Assembly: GCF_024679095.1 (NCBI RefSeq)
Contig: NC_066522.1
Location: 9,507,614 to 9,571,613, forward strand
From: Eriocheir sinensis
Taxonomy: Eukaryota; Arthropoda; Malacostraca; Decapoda; Varunidae
Length of the DNA stretch: 64,000 nt
Direction: 5' to 3'
The translations under genes and the position numbers were made by a program. Shown in pieces: positions 1-10,202 of the stretch. How positions within the stretch are numbered: position 1 is the first letter of the stretch; each line of letters begins with the position of its first letter. The notes beneath the pieces are model-generated. The model was not told where the DNA came from. It made no database searches and saw nothing but the letters and a program-made list of their open reading frames with translations.

Positions 1-299
1 TCTGCTATGTCTTTCTTCTTTTCCCTTCCCCTATTCTCCCTCTCTGTTATACACTTTCCCACCTATTCATTCATTCTTTTTATTAAATTCTTTTTCTTCG
101 ATATACTTGTCTCCAAACTCTTTCTTCTTCTTTTTCTACTTCTTTTTGTTTTTCTTCTTCTTCCTCTTTTTCTTCGAGGGGAAAAAAGAAGGAACAATCA
201 AAGAGAAACTAACCCCAGTAAGAGAAGGGGGAATAAAACCAACGGATAAATAAACAACTAAAAACAAGAGAATGAGGTACGAATAAAATTGGTCAAGTA
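1..299. other. Pyrimidine-rich then purine-rich DNA, no gene
   Basis: The first 175 bases are strongly T/C-rich on the plus strand and then switch to A/G-rich. Open frames here are low-complexity Phe/Leu/Ser strings, so I call no gene. Confidence 0.6.
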
Positions 300-835
300 A
301 TAGAAGGGAGAGGAGAATGGAAGAGCAAAGCAAGAGAGATAAAAGATGAAACAAAGGAAATTATAACAGGAAATGGTGGAGGCAAGAATACAACAGAGAA
401 GGACTGAAAAGAGAGAACGTTAAATGGGGAAGGGAAAAAAAATATATAGGCAAAGGAAGGAGACAATGAAGAAGAGACAAGAGGCAAAGAAAGAGATAAA
501 AGATAAAACGGAGGAAACTATAACAGGAACTGGGGTATGCAAGAATAAAAGAGAAATGGAAGGATTGAAAAGAGAGAACATTGAAAGGGGAGGGAAAAAA
601 ATATCAAGGCTAAGGAAGGAAAAGATGAAGAGGAAAGAGGCAAAGGGTAAAGAAAGTGATAAAAGATAAAACAGAGGAAAAGATAACAGGAACTGGTGAA
701 TGCAAGAATAATAGAGAAAGAAAGAACGATGAAGGGGCAAGGAAAAAATATATCAAGGCAAAGGAAGGAGGCGATGAAGAAGAAAGAGGCGGTTGAGAAA
801 ATAACAACAACATATAGAGAAAGATTATGTAGATG
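300..835. repeat. Degenerate tandem repeat, period about 160 bp
   Basis: A purine-rich unit recurs about 3.3 times. The phrase GATAAAAGAT starts at 338, 495 and 658 (spacing 157 and 163), and each time is followed by an ATAACAGGAA-type phrase, a GCAAGAATA phrase and a GGGAAAAAAATAT-like phrase. Units differ by scattered substitutions and small indels, so the array is old. Overlapping open frames on both strands follow from the skewed composition. Confidence 0.8.
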
Positions 836-1130
836 GAGCAAGTGAAGTAGGGTGGTGGTTAGGGAAGCAGTGGAAAGACGAAAGAATATGAAACTTAGAC
901 ATCATACTTTCATAATATTAGGCACAAGTAAACGCTGGCATACAAACCGCCCAACGTGCGAAAGTATTAAAATATGCGGGCCTTACAGCTGCACTGTTTA
1001 ACATACTTATTAACGGCTCTTTGACCTCAGTTGTCTCATTTGCATCGCATCACACAATTATGAGCCACGTTACATAATACTTTAAAATCCACGCACGGTC
1101 ACCGCCACAAAAACAATTATACAGATGAGA
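836..1130. other. Unique AT-rich DNA, nothing recognised
   Basis: Mixed-composition sequence without a repeat, RNA gene or coding signal that I can identify. Confidence 0.5.
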
Positions 1131-1540
1131 GGAGCGTAATTCTACGGGACAATTTCATTTCAATTTTCACATTATATTTTCAGCAACGAAATTCTGTTTG
1201 TATAGAGCTTCCTGGCTGGGTGTCGGTCACAAAGGAGTAAATTATATTTGCAGGGGAATTACATTTAACATTTTTGCATTATATTTACATTATGATTACA
1301 AAGGAATATTTACAAGGGCATTACATTTTATTTACGAAAGTATTTCCATTATATTCACATTGTAGTTACATTACATTTACATAGTAGTTACATTATAGTC
1401 ATATTATATTTACAAAGGAGTCATATTTACAAAAGAATTACACTACATGTTTACAAAGAAATTACATTGTATTGTCAGCAACGTTATTCTGTGCGCATTC
1501 ATCTTGTTGGTCGAGTGTTGGCCACAAAGGAAAGCATCAA
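1131..1540. repeat. Direct duplication, period 295 bp, with TTACA-rich filler
   Basis: A block of about 60 bp starting CAGCAACG at 1181 recurs at 1476. Both copies continue through ATTCTGT to a GTCGGTCACAAAGGA or GTTGGCCACAAAGGA phrase. Between them are irregular TTACATTTACA and ACAAAGGA motifs, suggesting a degenerate short-period repeat inside a larger duplicated unit. Confidence 0.7.
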
Positions 1541-2124
1541 TGAATTGCCAACACTTTTGCCATCTCTTTTACCAAATTATCTTCCATCATCTATATCTAC
1601 TTCTTCCTTATACAAGAAATTTTCGTAGCATTTTGTATTTGGTTGTGGAGCTTACGAACTTGCTATATTGGATTGTAAAACTGGCCTATAGCCCCCCCCC
1701 CCCCCCCCACACACACACACAAATACCAAACACGCCACCTTCCTGCTTTCTACAGAACGCTATACTGTCCTCTCAACCTTCCCTACTACTCGACTATTCA
1801 ATCCACTTGGCTCTGTTCTCCCTGTCGATATAACCCAACGCAACAATTGTTCCCGTCACCCTTTACTGTCTTCTCAGCGCCAGTCTTCCTTCAGTTACCT
1901 TTCCGCCTGTTTGTCAAGCCACCCACCATGCCTCAGTGTTCACCCCATTCTTCCTCTCACCTTTTCCTTAACCCTTCAGTGCAATCTTCCCTTCCTCATC
2001 CTCCCCACCTTTCTCTTCAGTATTTCCTCTTTCTCTTCTTCCCTTTCCCTTGTTCCAGTGAAAAGATCAGGATACAATTATTGCATCTCCTCTTCTCTGA
2101 TTGTTTTTCCCCTTCCTCTTGCTT
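1541..2124. other. Pyrimidine-rich DNA with C17 and (AC)7
   Basis: Plus strand is C/T-rich. A run of 17 C (1692-1708) is followed by a short (AC)n. Open frames of 128-159 codons across this block are Ser/Pro/Leu/Phe-rich and show no domain, so I do not call a gene. Confidence 0.55.
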
Positions 2125-2175
2125 CTCTTCTTCTTCTTCTTCTTCTTCTTCTTCTTCTTCTTCTTCTTCTTCTTT
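2125..2175. repeat. (TTC)n microsatellite
   Basis: Near-perfect TTC trinucleotide run within a pyrimidine-rich block. Confidence 0.9.
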
Positions 2176-2316
2176 TTCTTCATCTCATCTCCTTTACTAT
2201 TATTTCAGCGTTCCTTCGGCATACCTTCCCTTCCCTTCCTTATTCCCACCTTCCTCTTACCATCACTTCCCCCTCTCCCTCCTTTTTATTAATATTGCTC
2301 TTTTTCTCATTCGTTC

Positions 2317-2470
2317 CCCCTTCTAGTGCTTGATTTTCTTCCCTTCTCTTTACTTTACTCCAGCAAATAAAAACATTCCTCCTTTTTCACCTGTTTCCCC
2401 TTCCAGTGCTTGATTTCCTTCCCTTCCCTTTCCTCCGGCGAATATAAAAAAATACAAAACGTCTATTCTT
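2317..2470. repeat. Two-copy tandem duplication, period 80 bp
   Basis: The phrase CCCTTCTAGTGCTTGATTT near 2319 recurs as CCCTTCCAGTGCTTGATTT near 2399. Both copies continue into TCTTCCCTTC/TCCTTCCCTT and an AATA-containing end. Copies differ by transitions and small indels. Confidence 0.8.
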
Positions 2471-3214
2471 CCTTCTTTCTCCAATTATTCTCCCCCTTCC
2501 TCCTCCCGAACACTACATTTTTTTTCTCTCTCTTATTTGCATTCACCCTCCCTTCCTTTTTCTTGTGTTTCGTTCTCTGCCCCCCGGTCGTCTTCTCTTC
2601 CCTTTAATATAACACCCGATAAAATATTAGTACATTTAATTTCCTCCCCTGACCCTCACACTTCACCCTTCCCCTTTTCTTCTTACATTACTCCCCTTCC
2701 TTTCTCTCACGTGCCTTTCCTTTCCTCTCCCTTCCATCACCATTCTCTTCTACCTCTATGCTCTCTATGGTCTTCCTCCTTTTCTCTTCCATCTTCCTTC
2801 ATCAAATTAGCGAGGTGCGAAAATAAACAAGCAGAACTACTCTTTTCCGGCCACTGCTCCTCTCTCAACCCCCCCCCCCCATTTCTTGCGTTTATTTTTT
2901 GTTGTTGTTGTTGTTTCTTCACTGTTGCCTCCCTTCTCATCTGTGCTCCCTTCCTCCTAGTTCTCGGGTAGCGCACAATCAATCACCGCTCCTTTCTGCC
3001 CTTTCTTTTCCTACTCTTCCCTCCCTCACCGTTCGCTTCTCCCCGTGCAAGGCACATAAATAATCAGCACTTCTCTGTCCTCCGCTGCCTCCTTCATGAA
3101 GTCAACGTCGTTTTAAAGAAAGTGTCCAAATGACTTTTTTTTTTTTTTTTTTTTACTTAACAATTTTCTACATTTTTCCACAAATACAAACCATCTAATT
3201 TCTTTTGTCGTCTA
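2471..3214. other. Pyrimidine-rich DNA, no gene
   Basis: C/T-rich plus strand with a short poly-C near 2871, (TTG)n near 2899 and a run of about 22 T at 3133-3154. No coding or RNA signal was recognised. Confidence 0.55.
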
Positions 3215-3277
3215 TTCCGAGAGGAGCTGCCTCGTACAGGCCTACCGGCCTCTTGCAGACTCCTATGTTCTTATGTT
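3215..3277 (+). mobile_element. CR1-like LINE 3' tail fragment
   Basis: The stretch contains GGAGCTGCCT, then TACCGGC, then TTGCAGACTCC and ends in ATGTTCTTATGTTCC, a short tail repeat of the kind CR1 elements carry at their 3' ends. The same GGAGCTGCCT...CTACCGGC...GTTGCA order occurs on the minus strand just downstream of the CR1 C-terminal coding fragment at 46736-47062. That links this tail to the same subfamily. No coding part is present, so it is a severely 5'-truncated copy. Confidence 0.65.
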
Positions 3278-3279
3278 CC

Positions 3280-3282
<3 letters not shown>

Positions 3283-3354
<72 letters not shown>
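3283..3354. repeat. (TC)36 microsatellite
   Basis: Perfect dinucleotide run starting six bases after the CR1-like tail. Confidence 0.98.
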
Positions 3355-3357
<3 letters not shown>

Positions 3358-3995
3358 AATAAAAAATATCAAAATTTTGTTAATTCAAATTTTGGCAGAG
3401 ATAAGTTTACTTAATCATCCTTGTCAGGACTGGGAAGCCTCGATTACTTTAAGATGCCTTTCAGTCTTTTAAAGCATAAGAACAAAAGTAACTAAATCAT
3501 GGCTTTTTAGCATGAGGCGTAGAGAAAGTGTGAGTAATGTATATCTCCTTCCCCAAGACAATCATCGTCCTGCGCTGGGCACACAGAGAGCACGAAGTCT
3601 GAAGACCAGTCAACCTACTCAGGGCAGTGACGATAGAGCTATCATCATCTATATGGGTACAACATTAAAAAGAGGACGAATGAAAGTCCGTATGTGTTGG
3701 GAAACTAAGAGGAAAATAAATGAGCACGAGAAACAAAGAGAAGAGAGAAGAAAGGAACAAAGAATGGAGGATGGATGGAGGAGTTGACGGAAAGGGAGAG
3801 GAAAGAAAGGGTAGGGGAAGAGGAGATATGATACGGGGAGACAACAGGCACATGAATGAATAATGAATAATAGGAAAGACATTAAAAGGAAGCAACTAAA
3901 AATATGCAAAGGGATACATAGAAAAAAAAAAGTTGGCAAAAATAAGTAAAGAAAAGTATCTACTCTCCACGGAAAACACGATTTGAAAGAAAAAC
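3355..3995. other. Unique DNA, nothing recognised
   Basis: Mixed-composition sequence turning purine-rich after about 3660. The 204-codon minus-strand frame here is Ser/Phe/Leu-rich, runs into the (GGA)n tract and lacks any domain. Confidence 0.5.
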
Positions 3996-4414
3996 AGGAG
4001 GAGTAGGAGGAGGAAGCGGAAACAGAAGAGGAGGAGGAGGAAGAAAGAAGAGGAGGAGGAGGAGGAGAAGGAGGAGAAAGAGTAAGGAGAGCAACGTCAA
4101 CAAAACAACAAAAAGAGCAAAATGTAAAAGCGAAAAAAGGGAAAAGGAGGAAGAAAATTCGCAAGAGAAGAGAGGAAGGGCAAGATAAAAATTGGGTTAA
4201 TGAAGATAAAGGCGATTGTGATGCCATTAGTGAAAAAATATGTTCGGCAAGGAAAACTAGCAAAAGTGGAGGACAAGGTAAGGAGGAGGAGGAGGAGGAG
4301 GAGGAGGAGGAGGAGGAAGTGAAAGAGGAGGAAGAGGAGGAGGAGGAAGTGAAAGAGGAGGAGGAGGAGGAGGAGGAGGAGGAGGAGGAGGAATGGAAAG
4401 AAGAAGAAGAAGAA

Positions 4415-4445
<31 letters not shown>

Positions 4446-4571
4446 AAGAAGAAGAAGAAGAAGAAGAAGAAGAAGAAGAAGAAGAAGAAGAAGAAGAAGA
4501 AGAAGAAGAAGAAGAAGAAGAAGAAGAAGAAGAAGAAGAAGAAGAAGAAGAAGAAGAAGAAGAAGAAGAAG
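3996..4571. repeat. (GGA)n / (GAA)n compound tract
   Basis: Irregular GGA blocks at 3996-4080, an interrupted (GGA)n at 4281-4391, then a nearly perfect (GAA)n of about 175 bp at 4398-4571. The purine strand is plus throughout. Poly-Arg and poly-Leu/Phe frames come from the repeat itself. Confidence 0.95.
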
Positions 4572-5690
4572 GTGGTCACAGGATATACAAAACAAAGCAC
4601 TTCTTTACGCATCTCTTTCCACAGAGCTAAAGAAAAATATTTGGAAAGACATGAATGAATGATTGAGTGAATGAATGAACGAATGGAAATAATAAGAAAA
4701 ATAAAATCATCAAACATTTTTTTTTAATTAAATATAATCTCAACAACAAGAGCTTAATTATCACAAAAAAAAAGATGGCTAACTATTCCTTTGCCGCAAA
4801 TATTGAAAGGACTTTATGAATTAGTAGCAATGACTAAGATCTGAGCAGCCGACATGTCACGGTAGGAGGTTTGGCGCTGACAGGGGCGATTGCTGCCTCA
4901 CTTCGAGCAAGAGGGACGGGATGTGTTGAAAGTGAGGTCACTCATGCCCAATCTTTTTTTCCGTAGGGTCTTAGTGACAGTCCAGTCCAGCACTTAACCA
5001 GACCGTTGGTGAACTACATACCTATCATTTCATGTTTTGTAAGTGTTTCCATTTTCTTCTCAATTAGTCAATAAGTAATAAGTCAATAAGTCAATAAGAA
5101 CCAGTCCCCCACACAGTAAAGAAAAGGCAACATCGTCTTCTTTAATCCCTAACCAGAGGAAGTAGGAGCATATTCTTCCTTGTAATAGTTCAGTAAGAAG
5201 GACCGCTCGAATATCATTGTCCTTTGCCTCATTCTCTTCCGTTTACAGACTGGTTAAAATTACTATAGACCATTTGTGTCGCTTCTGTCATTCTTGAATT
5301 TGGAGCATGGCGTCCTGAGGCTGTATACTCTTACGTGTATTGCTTCCTGTTCACATGCATTTCATCACAACTTCCTTTACCATCACTTTCTTCGTTTTAT
5401 TGTATTCCGGTAACTGGAATGACTGATTTAGTGTTCAGCTTTTCTTCCCCTTTGTCTTCCGTAACATTCTCTGCTTAGGCAATTTTTCATCCAGCTATAC
5501 CAGTAGTGATTAAGATATAAAAAATACTACGTTTTTTATTCTTAAGCCTTCTCTCTTCATTTTTTTTTTTCGTAATCTACTTTCACACTTTTCTTTATCG
5601 AGGCAGTTTTCTTTTATTCCTTCCTCTTTCTTCCATTGTCTTTCTACGTCGTTTCCTTCCCGTAACCTATTCACGTAGTCACCGCTGATT
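4572..5690. other. Unique DNA with a short AATAAGTC minisatellite
   Basis: No coding region recognised. At about 5063-5099 an 8-bp AATAAGTC-type unit is repeated four to five times. A (GAATGAAT) patch lies near 4650-4685. Confidence 0.55.
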
Positions 5691-6317
5691 CGCAGGAATT
5701 ACAGGTAAGCCAGGTAGCTAAAGGTAACAAACGTTTCCATCCCTCAGGAGGCTCAGGTAGCAGGCAGCTGGCAGCGGGCGAAGCGGCAGAGACACATCTG
5801 GTCCTGCCCACGAGTTTACCCTCCCATGGCTCACCGAGGCATTAGGAGGAGAGAGGCGGGAGAGCGGAGCGAGGTCAGGCAGGAGAGAGACCAGCGCGAG
5901 GCTTAGGAAACGAGATCAGAGAATTGGGAGATTAGTAAGACACCAGAGAACAGAACTGAACGACAACAGAGAAGAGCGACGAAATCAATGGGTGAGACCG
6001 GTGAGACAAAGGACAGAAAACACTTAAGCAGTAATTCAAACGAAGTATATAAAGAAAAGAAATCAAGCAAAAAACGAACATTTAAAGATACGCAGATTAA
6101 TGAAAAATAGGCTACAAATACAAATGGCGCAAGTAAAAGTATAATAAAATCTTAAAACTGTAATGAAAAGGAAGGAAGACATATATAGCAACGAAAAGAA
6201 GGTGAGAGAAAAACACCTGACTGTTGCATAAGTAAACAGAGATGAATAGAGGAAGGAAATTGCTTCTAAAACAGTCACTTTAATAACGGGAAAACTGAAA
6301 TCGCACACTAGGAAAAC
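5691..6317. other. GC-richer segment then AT-rich DNA, no gene called
   Basis: 5700-5960 is clearly richer in G+C than its surroundings, with repeated CAGGTAGC and GGAGAGAG-like words. It could be a regulatory or transcribed non-coding segment, but I see no reading frame, splice pattern or promoter that decides this. The rest to 6317 is AT-rich. Confidence 0.4.
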
Positions 6318-6435
6318 GAGGAGGAGGAGGAGGACGAGGAGGAGGAAAAGGAGAAAAAGAAGGTGGAAGAGGAGGAGGAGGAGGAGGAGGAGGAGAAAAG
6401 AAGGTGGAGGGAAAAGCGGAGGAGGAGGAGGACGA
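6318..6435. repeat. Interrupted (GGA)n
   Basis: GGA triplets broken by short AAAAGAAGGTGG-type spacers. Confidence 0.85.
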
Positions 6436-6587
6436 CATTATGAAGAATTGGACAAATCATACTGAAGTAGATATTAAGAGAGATTAAACTAAAAATAATG
6501 AGAATGACAAATTATGCAACATATTAGAAGCTTCCCTATGTATTAAAATCAAAGCTTATTAAATGGCAAAATCATCAAAATCAATAT

Positions 6588-6590
<3 letters not shown>

Positions 6591-6686
<96 letters not shown>

Positions 6687-6727
6687 TCACACACACACAC
6701 AGAGACGCACACACACGCACACACACG
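6591..6727. repeat. (TC)41(AC)n compound microsatellite
   Basis: Perfect TC run to 6672 passing directly into AC-rich repeat with a few variant units to 6727. Confidence 0.97.
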
Positions 6728-6873
6728 TTTGTTTATCTTGGACAAGCGGGTCTGGGGAGAATAATGACGATGTGTTTCTGTTTACTTGATGGTGAGTGAA
6801 AAAAAAATATATGATTCGTTAGTGGAAATGTGTGAAAGTTGTGAGTGTGAAACAGATCATAATGAAGGAGACG

Positions 6874-6875
<2 letters not shown>

Positions 6876-6942
<67 letters not shown>
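6876..6942. repeat. (CA)33 microsatellite
   Basis: Uninterrupted CA run. Confidence 0.98.
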
Positions 6943-6945
<3 letters not shown>

Positions 6946-7617
6946 TGACCCCCCTATTATTTTCTTTTTTTTTCATAATACTCTCACTTTTCTTTTTTCC
7001 TCTATTCTTTTTCGCTCTACTCGTATGTCCTGTATCTATTCCCACACTATCCACCATTCCCTTTCCCTACCCTTTTTCTCTTACTCTCACAAACTCTAAC
7101 TTTTATACCTTCTTCTATTCTAAAACTCCTCCTCCCCTTTATTCCATCTGCCCAACCTCTCTCTATATTTCCTTTTATTCCAAATCCCAGCTATAAAATG
7201 TATCCCTTCTTGTCTTCATTATATTTTCCTACTTTCCATTTCCTTTCCTTCCTGCCAAACCGTCCTTTCCTCTTTGATCTCTTTCATTCATTCTTTCACG
7301 GTACTCTTTACTTCGGACCACATCAAAACATACTGCATCTTCTCTAAACTTTTCCCTTCCCCTTATTCCTTTCCTTTTTTCTTTAATCATTATTTTCATC
7401 TGTACCACTTGTCTTATCTTTTTTTTTCTTTATAATCCATTTCACCCTTCTGTACTATCATCTTCTTTCATTCACCTTTCTTTCACTCATCCCTTCTTTC
7501 CTCCTTCGTATATTTTCTCGGTAATCCATTTCTCTTTTCTTCCCTCCTTCCTCCCTCCCCAACACCTCTCTGCAATACATCCCTCTTTCCTTCCCTTCTC
7601 TCTCCCTCCCCATCATT

Positions 7618-7671
<54 letters not shown>

Positions 7672-7910
7672 ATGCAATAATCTAATCGCTTCGTCACTGC
7701 TTGAGCCGATTCCTCTCTTCCTATTCGTCCTATTCCTGTTCTTCATTTTTTTTATCTCCTTCCACCTCCTCCTCTCCTCCTCCTCTTCCGTCCATGGTAC
7801 ACTCTCTCGCTTTCTCTTTATTTTACTTTTTTCTTCAATCTCCTTGTATATTATTCATCCCCCTCATTTCTCTCTTTCTTCCGATATGGTGATTTCCTAT
7901 TCCTTTACTG
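6943..7910. other. Pyrimidine-rich DNA with (AC)25
   Basis: C/T-rich plus strand with a perfect (AC)n at 7620-7669. Repeated words such as TAATCCATTTC (7433, 7523) hint at further degenerate tandem structure. No gene is supported. Confidence 0.55.
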
Positions 7911-8236
7911 TCAAATTCCATCTCGTGTGTATTTTTTTTTTTTTTTAGTTTTCCTCCTGTTAACTATTTCCTTCCTTTGCCATTCTCTTTACAGCAACAT
8001 TCTCATTCTTATCTTCAAAATATCTTCCCTTTTTTTCTCCTCCGGTAATGTTTTTTTTTTTATTCCTTTAAATTCAAATTCCATCTTTTTGTTTTTATTT
8101 TTTGTTTTTATTTTTCCCTCTTGTTAACTATTTCCTTCCTTCACCGTCTTTTTTTCGGCAACATTTTCATTCTTATCTTCAGAATCCTCTAGTCTTTTTC
8201 CCTCGCCAGTTCTCCATTCTTTTCTTAACTCTTTCC
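7911..8236. repeat. Two-copy tandem duplication, period about 164 bp
   Basis: TCAAATTCCATCT occurs at 7911 and 8074. TGTTAACTATTTCCTTCCTT occurs near 7959 and 8123, and both copies continue to a GCAACATTxTCATTCTTATC phrase. The constant spacing (163-164) across several anchors shows a single duplicated unit with small differences. Confidence 0.85.
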
Positions 8237-8572
8237 TCTTGTTGCTTAATCTCCTAAGTCCTCTCTTGTTCCTCCTCATCTACTTTATCTTCTCCTCCAC
8301 TCCACTTCTTCCTCTTCCCTTTATCTCTGTCCACTTTACTTTCAGAGTCTACTAATCAGCTTCACTCACTTTGCTTCTCTTTCTTCCATTTTTCATTCCA
8401 AATTTTCTTCTCTCCTCTTTTCTCTCTCTCGTGTTTCATCCACGTCACATCTTCTAAAACCAACTCCACCTCTTCACCATCATCACTGTCATCATCACCA
8501 TCCATTTCTTCTTCTTTTCCTTGTTTTATTTTTTTTATCAATATTCTAGCCATTATTACCATTATATTGTTA
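8237..8572. other. Pyrimidine-rich DNA, no gene
   Basis: C/T-rich sequence. Short frames have no recognisable domain. Confidence 0.5.
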
Positions 8573-8784
8573 TAGTAGTAGTAGTAGTAGTAGTAGTGTT
8601 ATTGTTGTTGTTGTTATTACTTTGTCTTTTTTGTTCCATGAGCACCTTGTACACTATGTATTTACTTCATTCAATTTGCTCCCTTGTCTCATGTTTCTTC
8701 CCCCTCCTTTCCCTCCTTCTCCTCCTCCTCCGTCTCCTCCGCCCCTACTCTTACTGCTGCTACTACTGCTACTACCACCACCAC

Positions 8785-8850
<66 letters not shown>

Positions 8851-8880
8851 CTTAATAATAATACGACTACTACTATTACT
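8573..8880. repeat. (GTA)n, (GTT)n, CTC-rich and (AAT)n cluster
   Basis: (GTA)8 at 8573-8596 runs into (GTT)n to 8615. An irregular CTC/CTA block follows, then (AAT)22 at 8785-8849 and a CTA-rich end. Confidence 0.9.
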
Positions 8881-9460
8881 ACTACTATTAGGCTGCTTGT
8901 CTCCCTCCCTTTACATCCTCGCCCTTCTTTACCTCCTCCCAGGCTGTTCGCCTCCTTCCCTCCTCCACCTTCTCCTCCTCCTCTTCCTCCTCTATTCACC
9001 CAGCCAGCTTCCCAGCCGCATGAATTCCAGTACTGCGCAAAAGCAATTCCCAGAGCAGGCGAACCGAGGCGTGCACAAGTTTGGGAAATAGAATTGAGCT
9101 GAGAAATAAAAAAGAAAATAAGAAGAGGATATTCCTCCCTCTTCGTTTTGTGCAGAGTAATGTTTTCGCGTACGCCATTTTTTCCTTTAAATCATATTAA
9201 TGATTTAATAAGCAATGTTATTGTTCTTGTGGCTTGTGTTTGTTTGTTTATTGGTGCCATTGGCAATGAAAATATAATTATCAAAATAATTATTGTTTTA
9301 TTTATGATTATCTTTATATTACAAAATTCATCATTATTAATGCTAACTACCTTAGCATTGCCATTATTATTATCACTATTATTAATGTTATTATTAACAT
9401 TATTTTTTACCTTCAACATTACTTTAACCAATACCGTGCTTGTTATTAGTAGTATAACTG
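8881..9460. other. Pyrimidine-rich then very AT-rich DNA
   Basis: 8884-8998 is C/T-rich. 9190-9450 is AT-rich with irregular ATTATT words. Frames there are Ile/Asn/Leu-rich and not credible genes. Confidence 0.5.
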
Positions 9461-9840
9461 AGGGTAGGCGGTGGCTGAACAGATAGCAAGACGGCCCCGC
9501 GTTCAGGAGGACGCGAGTTCAATCCCCGACCGGTGCCACCAAGCTGGGATTTTTCAGCCCCCGCCGAGTGTCTTAAAACTACCCACATGCTGTCCAGAAG
9601 ACCACCTATCAACCCGGACTCTAGATTCTAGGATTAAAGATGAGCTCCGGGAGGCCAGCATGAGCCAATGCAAGATGGCGCCACTATAAACACTCGCCTG
9701 CGCCAGAACGGGCTGGGCCGACCATCAGGACCCACCGGGAAGAAGCCTTGGACCGACCATCAGGATCCACCGGGAAGAAGCCTACCGGCGCAATAGGCCA
9801 AGACGTAAAAAATAAAAAAAAATAAATAAATAAAAAAAAG
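9461..9840 (+). mobile_element. tRNA-derived SINE, family A, copy 1
   Basis: The head carries a good RNA polymerase III A box (TGGCTGAACAG, 9472-9482) and B box (AGTTCAATCCC, 9516-9526), about 34 bases apart, as in a tRNA-derived SINE. The body contains TACCCACATGCTGTCC, TCAACCCGGACTCTAGAT and CAAGATGGCGCCACTATAAA, all recurring in diverged form in copy 2 at 10203-10782. Near the 3' end a 35-bp block containing GACCATCAGGA is duplicated (9720 and 9755). The element ends in an A-rich tail (about 9807-9839). I see no clear target-site duplication. Mobilisation would depend on a LINE enzyme. Confidence 0.85.
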
Positions 9841-10202
9841 CAGCTTTTACAACGGTATAGGAAATAATAAAATAGCTTAACAAAAAAAAATCGTGGAGCA
9901 TATTGGCTTTCTACTGTTGCGCCTGAGGCGAAGGGTTTCCAATCATTACGTTCTCCCCGTCATGACGCAAGGATCAGACATGGGGATTGATCAAGGCTCT
10001 AGCGAGGTTAAAAAGGTGGCCAAAGAGTAATCATCACATCAGTGCTAGAAAATTACTGTAATGAATACGCCGCAAATAGATTGGAAAACTGACGAAAATA
10101 GATGACTTCATCATGATATAATTAAAATCAAGAAACAGCAATGGTCAGGACGCACGAGGCAGAAAAGAGGACAAGATGAATGAAAAATGACAAACTGAAA
10201 AA
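9841..10202. other. Unique DNA between two SINE-A copies
   Basis: AT-rich, no coding or RNA signal recognised. Confidence 0.5.

Noticed and set aside
4097..4717. 206-codon minus-strand frame of Phe and Leu, and poly-Arg on plus
   Set aside because: Pure translation of (GAA)n/(GGA)n. No non-repeat domain.
5691..5960. GC-rich segment as a first exon or CpG promoter
   Set aside because: No open frame, splice site pattern or core promoter elements that I can defend. Kept only as a compositional note.
9472..9526. Possible tRNA gene
   Set aside because: Continuation into a repeated SINE body and A-rich tail explains it better.
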